Assembly: GCA_029880325.1 (NCBI GenBank)
Contig: JAOUOP010000002.1
Coordinates: forward strand, 160,454 to 224,453
Origin: Myxococcales bacterium
GTDB taxonomy: Bacteria > Myxococcota_A > Polyangia > Polyangiales > JAFGIB01
Length of the DNA: 64,000 nucleotides
Reading direction: 5' to 3'
Made by a program: the position numbers and the translations under genes. The notes below the pieces were generated by a model. That model was not told the DNA's origin. It did no database searches and saw nothing but the letters and a program-made list of their open reading frames with translations. Each line of letters starts with the position of its first letter. Position 1 is the stretch's first letter. This document shows positions 12,254 through 20,007 of this stretch, in pieces.

Positions 12254-13366
12254 TCAAACGCTGGCGCAGCCCTCGAGGATGCCCACGGCACGCATATTGC
12301 GGTACCACAGCTCCACCATGTGCTCTCGGATGAAGCCGTGGCCGCCCAGCAGCTGCACGCCGTCGGTGCCGATCTTCATGCCCTTGTCGGCGCATTGCAC
12401 GCGCGCCAGGTAGGCCTCGCGACGGAAGTCCAGGCCCTGCTCGGCGCGGGCGGCGGCGCGATAGACCATCAGACGCATGGCGTCGAGCTCGATGGCGATG
12501 TCGGCGATCATGAAGGCCACCGACTGGCGGTGGGTGATGGGCTCACCGAAGGCCACGCGCTCGCTGCAGTAGTCCTTGACGTAGTCCAGGATGGCCTGGC
12601 CCACACCCAGCGACGCGGCGGCGACGCCGATGCGGCTGAGATCGACCAGGCGGCGCAGGTCGAAGCTGCCCTCGGGGCCGCCCAGGCGCGCACTCGCGGG
12701 CAGCTTGACGTCGCTGAGCGTCAGCTTGCTCAGCTGCAGCGGGCGCAGCCCCATGAAGCGCTCGTCGCTGGCCTCGAGGCCGGCCTGGCCGCGCTCGACG
12801 ACGAAGGCCGCTGGGCCGCGATCTTGCTCGTCGGCCACCACCAGCATCACCTCGGCGCTGCCGCCGAGCGGGACCATGGTCTTGACGCCATCGAGCACGT
12901 AGCCATCGGCCACCTTGCGCGCGCGGGTCTTGGGTTTGAGCGGATCGAAGCGCAGCCCGGGCTCCATCAGCGCCACGCTGGCGGGGCGAAAGCCGTCCTC
13001 GGTGAAAGCGGGCAACAGCGCCTGTTGCTGCGCGTCGCTGCCGTGATCGATGACGGCGTTGATAAACGAAAGCGAAGAGACCGCGCCCAGTGCCAGCGAC
13101 ATGTCGCCGTAGGCCAGATCCTCGATGATCAGCATGTTGCTGACCGGTGAGCGCTCGGCGCCGAGGCCGCCCTGGTCTTCGGCGATCGGCACCATGTTGA
13201 AGCCCAGCTCCACGCTCTTTTCGTAGAAGCCCTCGGGCGCGCGCCCGGCCTCGTCGGCGCTGCGCGAATGGACTCGCATCTCGGTGGCCGCGAACTTGCG
13301 GACCGTATCGCGCATCAGCGCCTGCTCTTCCGTCAGCGTCAAATCGAAGAGGGGGAGTTCGGACAT
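12254..13366 (-). CDS. Acyl-CoA dehydrogenase, partner subunit
   Basis: The protein has 370 residues from ATG 13366 (MSELPLFDLTLTEEQ matches the family N-terminus; the upstream frame does not). It has the family core (LLGGHGFIREHMVELWYRNMRAVGILEG) but ends right after LEGCASV, shorter than usual, and its flavin-contact loop reads ALMEPGLRFDPL instead of TEPxxGSD. It is the first gene of a probable two-gene operon with the dehydrogenase at 10995-12221. Paired dehydrogenase genes whose products form mixed tetramers are known from steroid degradation. A similar alpha/beta arrangement is inferred, with this subunit possibly poor in catalysis. Confidence 0.85.
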   Translation of the reverse strand: MSELPLFDLTLTEEQALMRDTVRKFAATEMRVHSRSADEAGRAPEGFYEKSVELGFNMVPIAEDQGGLGAERSPVSNMLIIEDLAYGDMSLALGAVSSLSFINAVIDHGSDAQQQALLPAFTEDGFRPASVALMEPGLRFDPLKPKTRARKVADGYVLDGVKTMVPLGGSAEVMLVVADEQDRGPAAFVVERGQAGLEASDERFMGLRPLQLSKLTLSDVKLPASARLGGPEGSFDLRRLVDLSRIGVAAASLGVGQAILDYVKDYCSERVAFGEPITHRQSVAFMIADIAIELDAMRLMVYRAAARAEQGLDFRREAYLARVQCADKGMKIGTDGVQLLGGHGFIREHMVELWYRNMRAVGILEGCASV

Positions 13367-13588
13367 GATCGACCAGCTCGTCTGGGGCGAAGGTACGCCG
13401 TGTTGAGAAGATGCCGAGCCACTCACACCCGGCACCCCGATGTAGGCGCCGCAGCCTCGTCGAAGCGCCGAGGGCGGCAGCGGGGTGCGCTAGCATACAC
13501 ATGGCGCGCAAGTTGAAAACCGCTGCGCGACGATCGGGGCCACGGCGGCCCCAGGCGGCTGAAATTTCCCGGCAATTGGCGCGCCGCC

Positions 13589-14089
13589 TCACCCCGATGA
13601 CAAGGCGATACGCACCTCGAAGCCGGGGTCGCGATTGATGCCGCGCACGCGGCCGCGCATCAGGGTGACCAGGTCGCGCACCAGCGACAGCCCAATGCCG
13701 GTGCCCTTCTGGCGGCGGGTGAGTTCGTCTTCGCCGCGAAGGAAAGGTTCGAAGACGGCTTTGAGGTGGGTCTCGGCGATGCCCGGCCCGAAGTCGCGCA
13801 CCATGCCGTCGCGCAGCATCTCGCCGCACGTGCCTATCGCCGTCAGCGGCATCTTCAACTCGTGGGTAACCGCCGAGACGAAGTTATTGCGACGCCCGGC
13901 GAAGCGCACCTGGATGGCGACCGTGCGATACAGGGCGAAGATGCCGCTGATGACTGCGAGTGAAAGCAGCCCGGCCAGGCCGCAACAGATGGAGGCTTCG
14001 TCCTCGACGATCAACACGCGCATGCCCTGACCCGCCGCCGTGTAGCTGATGAACACCAGCGGCGGCTCGGCCGTGAGTTTGCCCGTCAC
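13589..14089 (-). pseudogene. Collapsed two-component system relic (receiver start + kinase pieces)
   Basis: The open frame of 166 codons (GTG 14089) strings together pieces of larger proteins. Residues 23-32 (MRVLIVEDEA) are the first strand of a response-regulator receiver. A transmembrane-like stretch (about 42-58) and the phosphoacceptor helix VSAVTHELKMPLTAI follow. The frame then jumps straight to the ATP-lid half of a kinase domain (DFGPGI, then FEPFLRG and KGTGIGLSLVRDL). The second dimerisation helix and the N-box are missing. This is not a working kinase; it is best explained by in-frame deletions across a regulator-kinase operon. It stays open without internal stops, so decay is recent or the product is kept. 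Confidence 0.65.
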
Positions 14090-14210
14090 TGCGTCCCCAG
14101 CTCGCTCCTCGCGGCCAGCCTACCATGGCTCCGCCCCCGGGATCGCCATCCATAGGGCGTCAGGCGCGCGCACCGGAGCCTCGAATCCGCCACCCCTAAC
14201 TCCCAGCTGC

Positions 14211-14870
14211 TCACCCCCCGCGCTGACGCGCCAGCAACAACCCATCCGGCGTCGGAACGCACACGCTCTCGAACGCGGCCGCGCTCTCCTCGTGAAAGCG
14301 GCGCATGGCCTCGGCCGTGGGCGTGTCGGCGAGAAGGTTGCCGAAGAGGTAGACGTTGTCGGCCAGCAGCAGGCCCCCGGGGCGCAGGTTGTCACGCGCC
14401 CAGCGCCCGTAGTCGCAATAGCCCTCTTTGTCGGCGTCGACGAAGACCGCATCGAAGGGCCCTTCGCCAGCCAGCTCCCCGAGCAGCGAAAGCGCCTGCC
14501 CCACCCGCACCTCCACGCGCTCGCCCAAGCCCGCGCGCTCGATGTTCTGGCGCGCGACGCTGGCGTGCTTGGGATCGACCTCCAGAGAGATCAGGTGCCC
14601 GTCGGGCGGCAGCGCCCGCGCCATACGTATCGCCGAGTAGCCCGCGAGCGTGCCGATCTCCACCACGCGCCGCGCGCCGATCAGGCCCAGCAGAAAACCC
14701 AGCAGCTTGCCCTCCGACGGCGCCACCATGATCGGCGGCATGCCGGCGGCGGCCGGGGCCTCGAAGGCTTCGCGCAGGGGCCCGTCGTGGGCGGCGTGCA
14801 CGCGGTCGCAAAACGAGACGATGTCGGGGGCGGCGTAGCGAATGCCGGTGCGGCTTTGGTCATCGGCCAT
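14211..14870 (-). CDS. SAM-dependent O-methyltransferase (class I, caffeoyl-CoA/COMT type)
   Basis: The 219-residue protein belongs to the Methyltransf_3 family: VVEIGTLAGYSAIRMARALP is the SAM-binding motif I, SLEVDPKHASVARQNIERAG motif II, and FDAVFVDADKEGYCDY carries the metal-binding Asp pair; LRPGGLLLADNVYL completes the fold. Such enzymes methylate catechol-type hydroxyls with Mg2+. ATG 14870 is preferred over an upstream GTG at 14888. It is the first gene 5' of the relic at 13.6-14.1 kb on the minus strand. The acceptor is unknown. Confidence 0.88.
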   Translation of the reverse strand: MADDQSRTGIRYAAPDIVSFCDRVHAAHDGPLREAFEAPAAAGMPPIMVAPSEGKLLGFLLGLIGARRVVEIGTLAGYSAIRMARALPPDGHLISLEVDPKHASVARQNIERAGLGERVEVRVGQALSLLGELAGEGPFDAVFVDADKEGYCDYGRWARDNLRPGGLLLADNVYLFGNLLADTPTAEAMRRFHEESAAAFESVCVPTPDGLLLARQRGG

Positions 14871-14900
14871 GGCCGAGTTGTAACACACGCGCTCGCGGTC

Positions 14901-15557
14901 TCAGGCCACCTGCGCCTCGGCCTTGCGCCCGGCCTTGTCGCGGTAGAGTTCGCGGTCGGCGCGCTCGAAAAGCGAGTCCTCACCGGCACGTATCTCGTCG
15001 CTGGCGGCCACACCCACGCTGATGCGCGGACGGCCAAAGGGCGTCTCCACGGCCTCGATGGCAGCGCGGATGCGCTCGCCGGAAGCGCGTGCCCCCTCGC
15101 CATTGGCCCCGACCATGATGATGGCAAACTCATCGCCGCCCAGGCGGGCCACCACGTCACTGCTACGGACAGACGCCGTGCAGGCCTCGGCGACGGCCAC
15201 GATCACGGTATCGCCGGCGGCGTGGCCGTGGGTGTCGTTGATGGCCTTGAGCCCGTCCAGGTCGAGCAGGACCAGGGCGAAGCACTCCCCCTGGCGCTCG
15301 GCACGGGCCTGCTCGCGCTCGAGACTCTCCTGGAAGCAGCGGCGGTTTGCCACCCCGGTCAGGGCATCGCGGCCGGCCAGGCGCCGCAGCTGGTCGAGCT
15401 CGCAGCTCTGGCGCGCCAGGCACTCCAGCAGCGGCCGGTAGGTCTTGACGTCCTCGCCCAGCAGGTTGCTCGCCCGGTGCATGGCGAGCAGGGAATCGCG
15501 TGCGGAACCCGCGGAGGCGAGTTCGGTCAGGGCGAGGACTGCGGCTTCGATGCTCAT
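14901..15557 (-). CDS. GGDEF diguanylate cyclase
   Basis: This soluble protein of 218 residues has a short helical N-terminal part (1-60) and a GGDEF domain: DALTGVANRR, LLDLDGLKAINDTHGHAAGD, then RLGGDEFAI. RSSD lies five residues before GGDEF and fits the RxxD inhibitory site, so product inhibition is likely. It should make cyclic di-GMP from two GTP. ATG 15557 is used because the frame upstream lacks family similarity. No sensor domain is recognisable. Confidence 0.9.
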   Translation of the reverse strand: MSIEAAVLALTELASAGSARDSLLAMHRASNLLGEDVKTYRPLLECLARQSCELDQLRRLAGRDALTGVANRRCFQESLEREQARAERQGECFALVLLDLDGLKAINDTHGHAAGDTVIVAVAEACTASVRSSDVVARLGGDEFAIIMVGANGEGARASGERIRAAIEAVETPFGRPRISVGVAASDEIRAGEDSLFERADRELYRDKAGRKAEAQVA

Positions 15558-15693
15558 GGCTGCGACTGCTCCATTTCCGGCTGCCACGGCTCTCGGCCCT
15601 TCGCGGCACCCGCAGCGATACATGAGCAATCACCGTGCCAGTGTAAAATTCCGTAAAATTTGGGTCCCAGAAAGGGAGTTCGTCAGAGATCCG

Positions 15694-16578
15694 TCATTGG
15701 GCGGCCGCCGCGGAAGTCGCCGTCATGACGATGGCGCCCAGGCGCTCTCCCATCTCGGGCGAGATCTGGTGGGCCACGCCGGGGTACTCGCGCAGCTCCG
15801 CGTCGTAGCCGAGTTTCTTGAGGTGTGCGTGCAGGGCGCGGTCGGCGGCGGCCGGCACGATGCGGTCGGAATCGCCGTGGGCCGCGCGAATCGGCGGCAG
15901 GCGCACGCCGGCGGGCTTTTCGCGGGGCCACAGCGGGCGCGGCAACATGCCGGCGATGGGATGGGCCATGGACAGCACCTGGGGATGGCCCAGGGCCAGG
16001 GCGTAGCTCAGCATCCCGCCCTGGGAGAAGCCGCCCACGAAGGGCAGGCCGCGGGTCGGCCGCACCGCCCTGAGCCCCTCGAGGGCCCGCGCCAGCTGTG
16101 CGGCGGCGGTGGCGATACCGCGCGCCAGGCCCGCCGAATCGCCATCGCCGACCCGGAACTCGAACCAGGAAAAGCCCGGACCCCGCGGGATCGGTGCCTG
16201 GGGCAAGATGATGCGCATGGGCACGCCCACCTCGCCGATCCAGACGTCCCGCGGCCGATCGCCCAGGCCGTGGATCAGCACCACCATCGGCAGGGCGCTA
16301 TCGGCCTTGGCCCCGCCGCGCAGGAGCTCCAGGTAGCGAAGCCCGGCGCACTGGCCCCAGCCCTGCGCGTCGGGCGCGCTGCAGGCCCGGGCCCCCTGGG
16401 CCTCGGCGCCCGGGGAGACCGCCTTGGCGCTCGCGGCGAGCGCGGGCGCCTGTACCGGAGCGGGCTTCGGCTCGGCAGCCGCCGGCTCACGGGCGCCGAG
16501 CTCGCACGCCGCCGCCGCACACAAAAGCAACGCGAGCCCGAGCCCCAATCCGCTGTCGGAGCTACGCGCTGCCATCAC
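15694..16578 (-). CDS. Alpha/beta-hydrolase (phospholipase/carboxylesterase family) lipoprotein
   Basis: The 294-residue protein starts with a lipoprotein signal (ALLLCAAAAC) and an Ala/Pro linker. The catalytic domain has the nucleophile elbow GFSQGG, the acid in AAHGDSDRIVP and the His in GVAHQIS, in the order seen in carboxylesterases of the YpfH/EstB group. IHGLGDRP provides the oxyanion loop. It is probably anchored in the envelope and hydrolyses small esters. Its start overlaps the end of the upstream MFS gene by 17 bases, which implies translational coupling and possibly processing of a transported compound. Confidence 0.82.
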   Translation of the reverse strand: MMAARSSDSGLGLGLALLLCAAAACELGAREPAAAEPKPAPVQAPALAASAKAVSPGAEAQGARACSAPDAQGWGQCAGLRYLELLRGGAKADSALPMVVLIHGLGDRPRDVWIGEVGVPMRIILPQAPIPRGPGFSWFEFRVGDGDSAGLARGIATAAAQLARALEGLRAVRPTRGLPFVGGFSQGGMLSYALALGHPQVLSMAHPIAGMLPRPLWPREKPAGVRLPPIRAAHGDSDRIVPAAADRALHAHLKKLGYDAELREYPGVAHQISPEMGERLGAIVMTATSAAAAQ

Positions 16579-17872
16579 CGCTGATCTCCTCCAGCTCGCG
16601 CTGCCTCGTCTCCGGGAAACCCAGCAAAACCGCCGCAGCCAACAGCACCGTCATCGCCACCACGGGAATCGCAAAGCCGATTTCCTCCACGCTCTGCACC
16701 CCATAGCTGTCGATGGCCAGCAGCCCCACGACCCCGCCCAGGGTCTCGAGCACCGAGAACATGCCCGATGCGGCGCCGCGGTGGGAGGTGGGAAAGAGTT
16801 CAGTGGCCAGCGCCCGCAGGATCACGCGCCCGCCCATGGAGCAGAACACCAGCCCGACCCACGACACCACCACCACCCACGCGGGCCCGTTGTAGAAGCC
16901 CAGCGACGCCAGCGGAAAGCTGCTGAGCAGGCCGATGCCCACCTTGCGCCGCCCCAGCACATCGCCCAGCCGCCCGGCCACGATGTTGCCAACGATGCCG
17001 ATGGCGCCGCCCAGGATCACCAGCGACGAGTACTGCCCCGGGCTCCAACCCAGCTGGCTCTGGGTGAAGTAGCCGCTGAACTGAAAACTCGGCAGCGTCG
17101 CAGCAGCCGCGAAAAAGCCGCTCAGGGCCACGCCGGCAGCCCGGGCTGGATGGGTCGAGATCAGGTCCTTGAGCGGCGACAGCACCGCCGCAAGCCCCCT
17201 GGTGTGCTGCTGCCCCTGGGAGGCGAAACGCGCGGTCTCGGGGATACGCGCACGGAAGAACGGAATCAGCAGCAGCGGCACCACACCAAAGGCGTAGAGC
17301 GCGCGCCAGCCATAGGGCAGCCGTTCGATCTGGGAAAACGCCAGCGCGCCCAGGCCGTGGCCCACCGCGCCGAGAGCCGCCAACATGCCCATGCCCCAGC
17401 CACGATGCTGGGCGGGAAATTCCTCGGTGACGATCACGAAGGCCACCGCTGAACCCGCGAGGAAGAAGGTGCGCGTCAGGGCCTGCAGCAACACGAACTG
17501 CAGGGGCGTTTGAGCGAAAGCCGTGGCGAAGGTGACCACGCCCATGGCCGCGGTCGAGAAGATGAAGACCGGGCGGCGCCCGATGCGATCGGCGAAGGGG
17601 ATCACGGCAAAGGCGGGAATCGCGCCCAAACGGATCCACGCCAGATAGCGGGCCAGGTCCTGCTCGGGGATGCGCAGCTCGGCGGCGATCTGCTTGAGCG
17701 CCGAGGTCAGCATCGCCAGGTCGTACTCTTCGAAGAGCAACGCCAGGGCGACAGCCCCCAGCAGCCCCAGGGAGCGCTCATCGAGGCCACTGGGCACGCG
17801 GCCGAGAAAAGGCGGAATCCACCAGGGATTGCGCAGTCGACCTGGAGGCGGGGACGCGGATGGGGCCGTCAC
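16562..17872 (-). CDS. MFS transporter (sugar/metabolite:H+ symporter type)
   Basis: This protein of 436 residues has about 12 membrane segments. After the second helix comes the signature FADRIGRRPVFIFST, equivalent to the loop 2-3 motif of the major facilitator superfamily, and a related motif follows the eighth helix (AGRLGDVLGRRKVGIG). The early FEEYDLAML in helix 1 resembles the SP/metabolite:H+ subfamily (GFDxxD type). The start is GTG 17872. It is coupled to the esterase lipoprotein gene by a 17-base overlap. The substrate cannot be told from sequence. Confidence 0.87.
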   Translation of the reverse strand: MTAPSASPPPGRLRNPWWIPPFLGRVPSGLDERSLGLLGAVALALLFEEYDLAMLTSALKQIAAELRIPEQDLARYLAWIRLGAIPAFAVIPFADRIGRRPVFIFSTAAMGVVTFATAFAQTPLQFVLLQALTRTFFLAGSAVAFVIVTEEFPAQHRGWGMGMLAALGAVGHGLGALAFSQIERLPYGWRALYAFGVVPLLLIPFFRARIPETARFASQGQQHTRGLAAVLSPLKDLISTHPARAAGVALSGFFAAAATLPSFQFSGYFTQSQLGWSPGQYSSLVILGGAIGIVGNIVAGRLGDVLGRRKVGIGLLSSFPLASLGFYNGPAWVVVVSWVGLVFCSMGGRVILRALATELFPTSHRGAASGMFSVLETLGGVVGLLAIDSYGVQSVEEIGFAIPVVAMTVLLAAAVLLGFPETRQRELEEISGDGSA

Positions 17873-17962
17873 GTGGCCCGGAGCCTACTTGAAAGGGACG
17901 GTCGGCGCTCCTGCTCCGCACGCACGGGGCGCACGAGGACGAGCATCAGCGCAAAGTGCGAC

Positions 17963-18196
17963 TCAGCCCTTTTGCTCGGCGGTCTGGGCCTTGGCGGGGG
18001 TCGACTCCAGCTCCTGGGCGCTGGAGGTCTCGGCGACCTGCTTTTCCGGCGGCGTCACATCCTCGTCGTCGGAGTCCAGGCCCTTCTTGAAGTTGCGGAT
18101 GGCCTTGCCCATCCCGTCCGCCAGGGCCGGCAAGCGCTTGGCCCCAAAGAGGAGCACGAGGATCGCGAGGATGATCCCGAGTTCTGCCATTCCCAT
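17963..18196 (-). CDS. tatA: Sec-independent protein translocase subunit TatA/TatE
   Basis: The 77-residue protein starts MGMAELGIILAILVLLFGAK: one transmembrane helix, the FGAKRLP hinge and an amphipathic helix (LADGMGKAIRNFKKGL), then an acidic, disordered tail. This is the standard TatA plan; TatA oligomers form the pore for folded, twin-arginine substrates. Two candidate starts (ATG 18196 or 18190) differ by two residues. tatB and tatC are not in this window. One predicted client here is the DUF1552 protein with an RRSFL signal at 37.6 kb. Confidence 0.9.
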   Translation of the reverse strand: MGMAELGIILAILVLLFGAKRLPALADGMGKAIRNFKKGLDSDDEDVTPPEKQVAETSSAQELESTPAKAQTAEQKG

Positions 18197-18353
18197 GCGC
18201 ACAGCCAAAAACTCCCTGCTGAGGTCCGCCGGCCAGTGTAGCCGGATTCGTCTCAATTACCCACCGACCGGGCGCCGGCGCAAGTCGACGCCGCCCCAAA
18301 GCTGCCAAAGTCGTGAAATTGCCCGAAAATCACCGAAGGGTTAGCTTCTCCGT

Positions 18354-18599
18354 ATGCAGCATCTGATCACCGGCCTGCAGTTGCTGGTCTTCGGCGACGC
18401 CCTCTTCAGCTGGTTTCTGAGCCCCGATACGCCGCCGCGGGCGTGGACCAAACCGCTGCTCGACCCGGTCTACGAGCCGGTGCGCAACGCGCTCAGCCCC
18501 ACCGGCCTGCCCATCGACCTGGCCCCGCTGCTGGCCCTGGCCGTGCTCTACGGCATCCAAAAGATGCTCGAGCGGCCCAGCGGCAGGAACCTGGGCTGA
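18354..18599 (+). CDS. YggT-family small membrane protein
   Basis: The 81-residue protein has a first hydrophobic segment (ITGLQLLVFGDALFSWFL), the central loop DPVYEPVRNALSPTGLPIDLAPLLALAVLYGI, which matches the YggT consensus (PxxPxR, then PxGxxDxSP), and a second membrane segment. Such proteins occur widely beside cell-division or RNA-modification genes and their role is poorly defined. It lies 16 bases upstream of an RNA methyltransferase gene, so co-transcription is likely. Confidence 0.82.
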   Translation: MQHLITGLQLLVFGDALFSWFLSPDTPPRAWTKPLLDPVYEPVRNALSPTGLPIDLAPLLALAVLYGIQKMLERPSGRNLG

Positions 18600-18615
18600 G
18601 CGGGCGCGGGCACCG

Positions 18616-19389
18616 ATGCCTGCGGCCGACAACGCGAGCGCCGAAGCTGCCCCGACGGTGCGCCGCTACCTGGGTGGCGTCGAGGCCATCGAGCGCGCAC
18701 TGGACGCCGCTGAAGCGGTGCGCGTGCTGCTCGTGGAGCGCGACGACAGCGACCCGTCGGTGCTCGCGCTTGTGGCGCGGGCCGAAGCCTCGGGCGTGCG
18801 GATCTGGCGTGGCGGCCCCGGCGATCTGCGACGCATGAGTCGCGGCGAGCCCGAGCGCGTGGTCGCCATGGTCGGCCCCGACCCCACCCCCGATTTCGAG
18901 CGTGTGCTCACCGATGGCGGCGCCATCTGGCTGCTGCATCGCGCGCGCTATCCGAGCAACGTGGGTTTTGCCCTGCGTACCGCCGAAGTCAGCGGCGCCA
19001 GCGCGCTGATCGTCGACGCCACTTTCAATCACGACGAACGCTCGCGCGTCAGCCACGTGAGCATGGGAGCCGATCGCCTGCTGCCGCTCTTTTACCGCTC
19101 GAGCGAGGACGTGCTGACAGCAGCGCGGGCGGCCGGCCGGCGTCTGGTGGCACTCGAAGACGTGGGCCGGCATGCGCCGTGGCAGGTCGATCTACGCGGT
19201 CCGCTGTTGCTCATCGCCGGCAGCGAACGCCACGGCCTCGGCCAAGATCTTTTGGACCGCGTCGACGCAGTGGTGCGCCTACCGATGGCCGGCTTCATTC
19301 CTTCGTACAACTTGCAGGCAGCCATCGCGGCGCTGAGTGTGGAGCGACTGCGACAGAGCTCGAGTTTCCAGACAACTGACGGTGGATGA
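18616..19389 (+). CDS. TrmH/SpoU-family RNA 2'-O-methyltransferase
   Basis: This 257-residue protein is of the SPOUT class. The three SpoU motifs are present: motif 1 YPSNVGFALRTAEVSGA, motif 2 LLLIAGSERHGL and motif 3 VVRLPMAGFIPSYNLQAA. The N-terminal ~90 residues form a substrate-binding domain that resembles a degenerate L30e-like part. It should transfer methyl to a ribose 2'-OH in rRNA or tRNA. It follows the YggT gene on the same strand. The exact site cannot be assigned. Confidence 0.88.
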   Translation: MPAADNASAEAAPTVRRYLGGVEAIERALDAAEAVRVLLVERDDSDPSVLALVARAEASGVRIWRGGPGDLRRMSRGEPERVVAMVGPDPTPDFERVLTDGGAIWLLHRARYPSNVGFALRTAEVSGASALIVDATFNHDERSRVSHVSMGADRLLPLFYRSSEDVLTAARAAGRRLVALEDVGRHAPWQVDLRGPLLLIAGSERHGLGQDLLDRVDAVVRLPMAGFIPSYNLQAAIAALSVERLRQSSSFQTTDGG

Positions 19390-19671
19390 AAATACGGCGC
19401 CAATAAAACGACAAGATAAATGACCCTCAAACGACCCCGGGTTGAGCTTGGCGTTGGCGCAAAAGGGTCTACCTTTGTGCTTGGAAATGGCTTGTTTTCG
19501 CGCAGCATCGCAACGACGGGTGTACCGGTGTTGCACAAGAAATTTCGACTCGCGATACAAACTTTTTACTTGTCATCATAGCCGCTTCGGGGCACAACCG
19601 GGGCGTTAGGGGAACGCGCTTGGGGCGCGCCAACAAACTTCGCAAAGTTCCGATGGAAGGGGATCGAACTC
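19390..19671. other. AT-richer intergenic region with possible promoter
   Basis: The stretch after the SpoU gene is unusually AT-rich for this window (for example around 19545-19580, with ttgcacaagaaatttcg and actttttacttgtc). No convincing open frame is seen. It may hold the promoter of the short transcript that ends at the hairpin at 19877-19910. Confidence 0.35.
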
Positions 19672-19866
19672 GTGGCAATGCAGTTTCAGTACAACGACCG
19701 TTTCGAGAGCACACAGCACGTGTTGCCTCCGGTCGGCCTGGGCTGCGAACGCGCCTCCGAGACCGCATGTGATCCAGGTCACACCGCATCCCGCTTCTCA
19801 ACGATTTTCCCTGCTCGCAGGCAGCGGCCCACACCAGCTGCCGTCTGCGAACTCTACCTCCACTGA
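19672..19866 (+). CDS. Doubtful small protein (64 aa) just before a strong hairpin
   Basis: GTG 19672 opens a 64-codon frame starting MAMQFQYNDRFESTQ, with an AAGGGGA site nearby. Third positions are less GC-biased than in neighbouring genes and no family is recognised. It is immediately followed by a terminator-like hairpin, so a short transcript probably exists here; whether it is translated or is a small RNA is open. Confidence 0.3.
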   Translation: MAMQFQYNDRFESTQHVLPPVGLGCERASETACDPGHTASRFSTIFPARRQRPTPAAVCELYLH

Positions 19867-19876
19867 CACCACCCCC

Positions 19877-19910
19877 GGCGGGGCCCGTTCGGCAACGGAC
19901 GGGCCCCGCC
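19877..19910 (+). terminator. 12-bp GC hairpin terminator
   Basis: Arms ggcggggcccgt (19877-19888) and acgggccccgcc (19899-19910) are perfect complements with a 10-base loop; a pyrimidine-rich tail (acacccttct) follows on the plus strand. It lies 10 bases after the small frame ending at 19866. Confidence 0.65.
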
Positions 19911-20007
19911 ACACCCTTCTGGGGCTGGCGCACGGGTAACTCGGCCCTCGCCAACCTCGCAACGCTGCGGGGTCGTGGGAGCTTGCAATTCGAGCTAGCG
20001 TCGCCGC

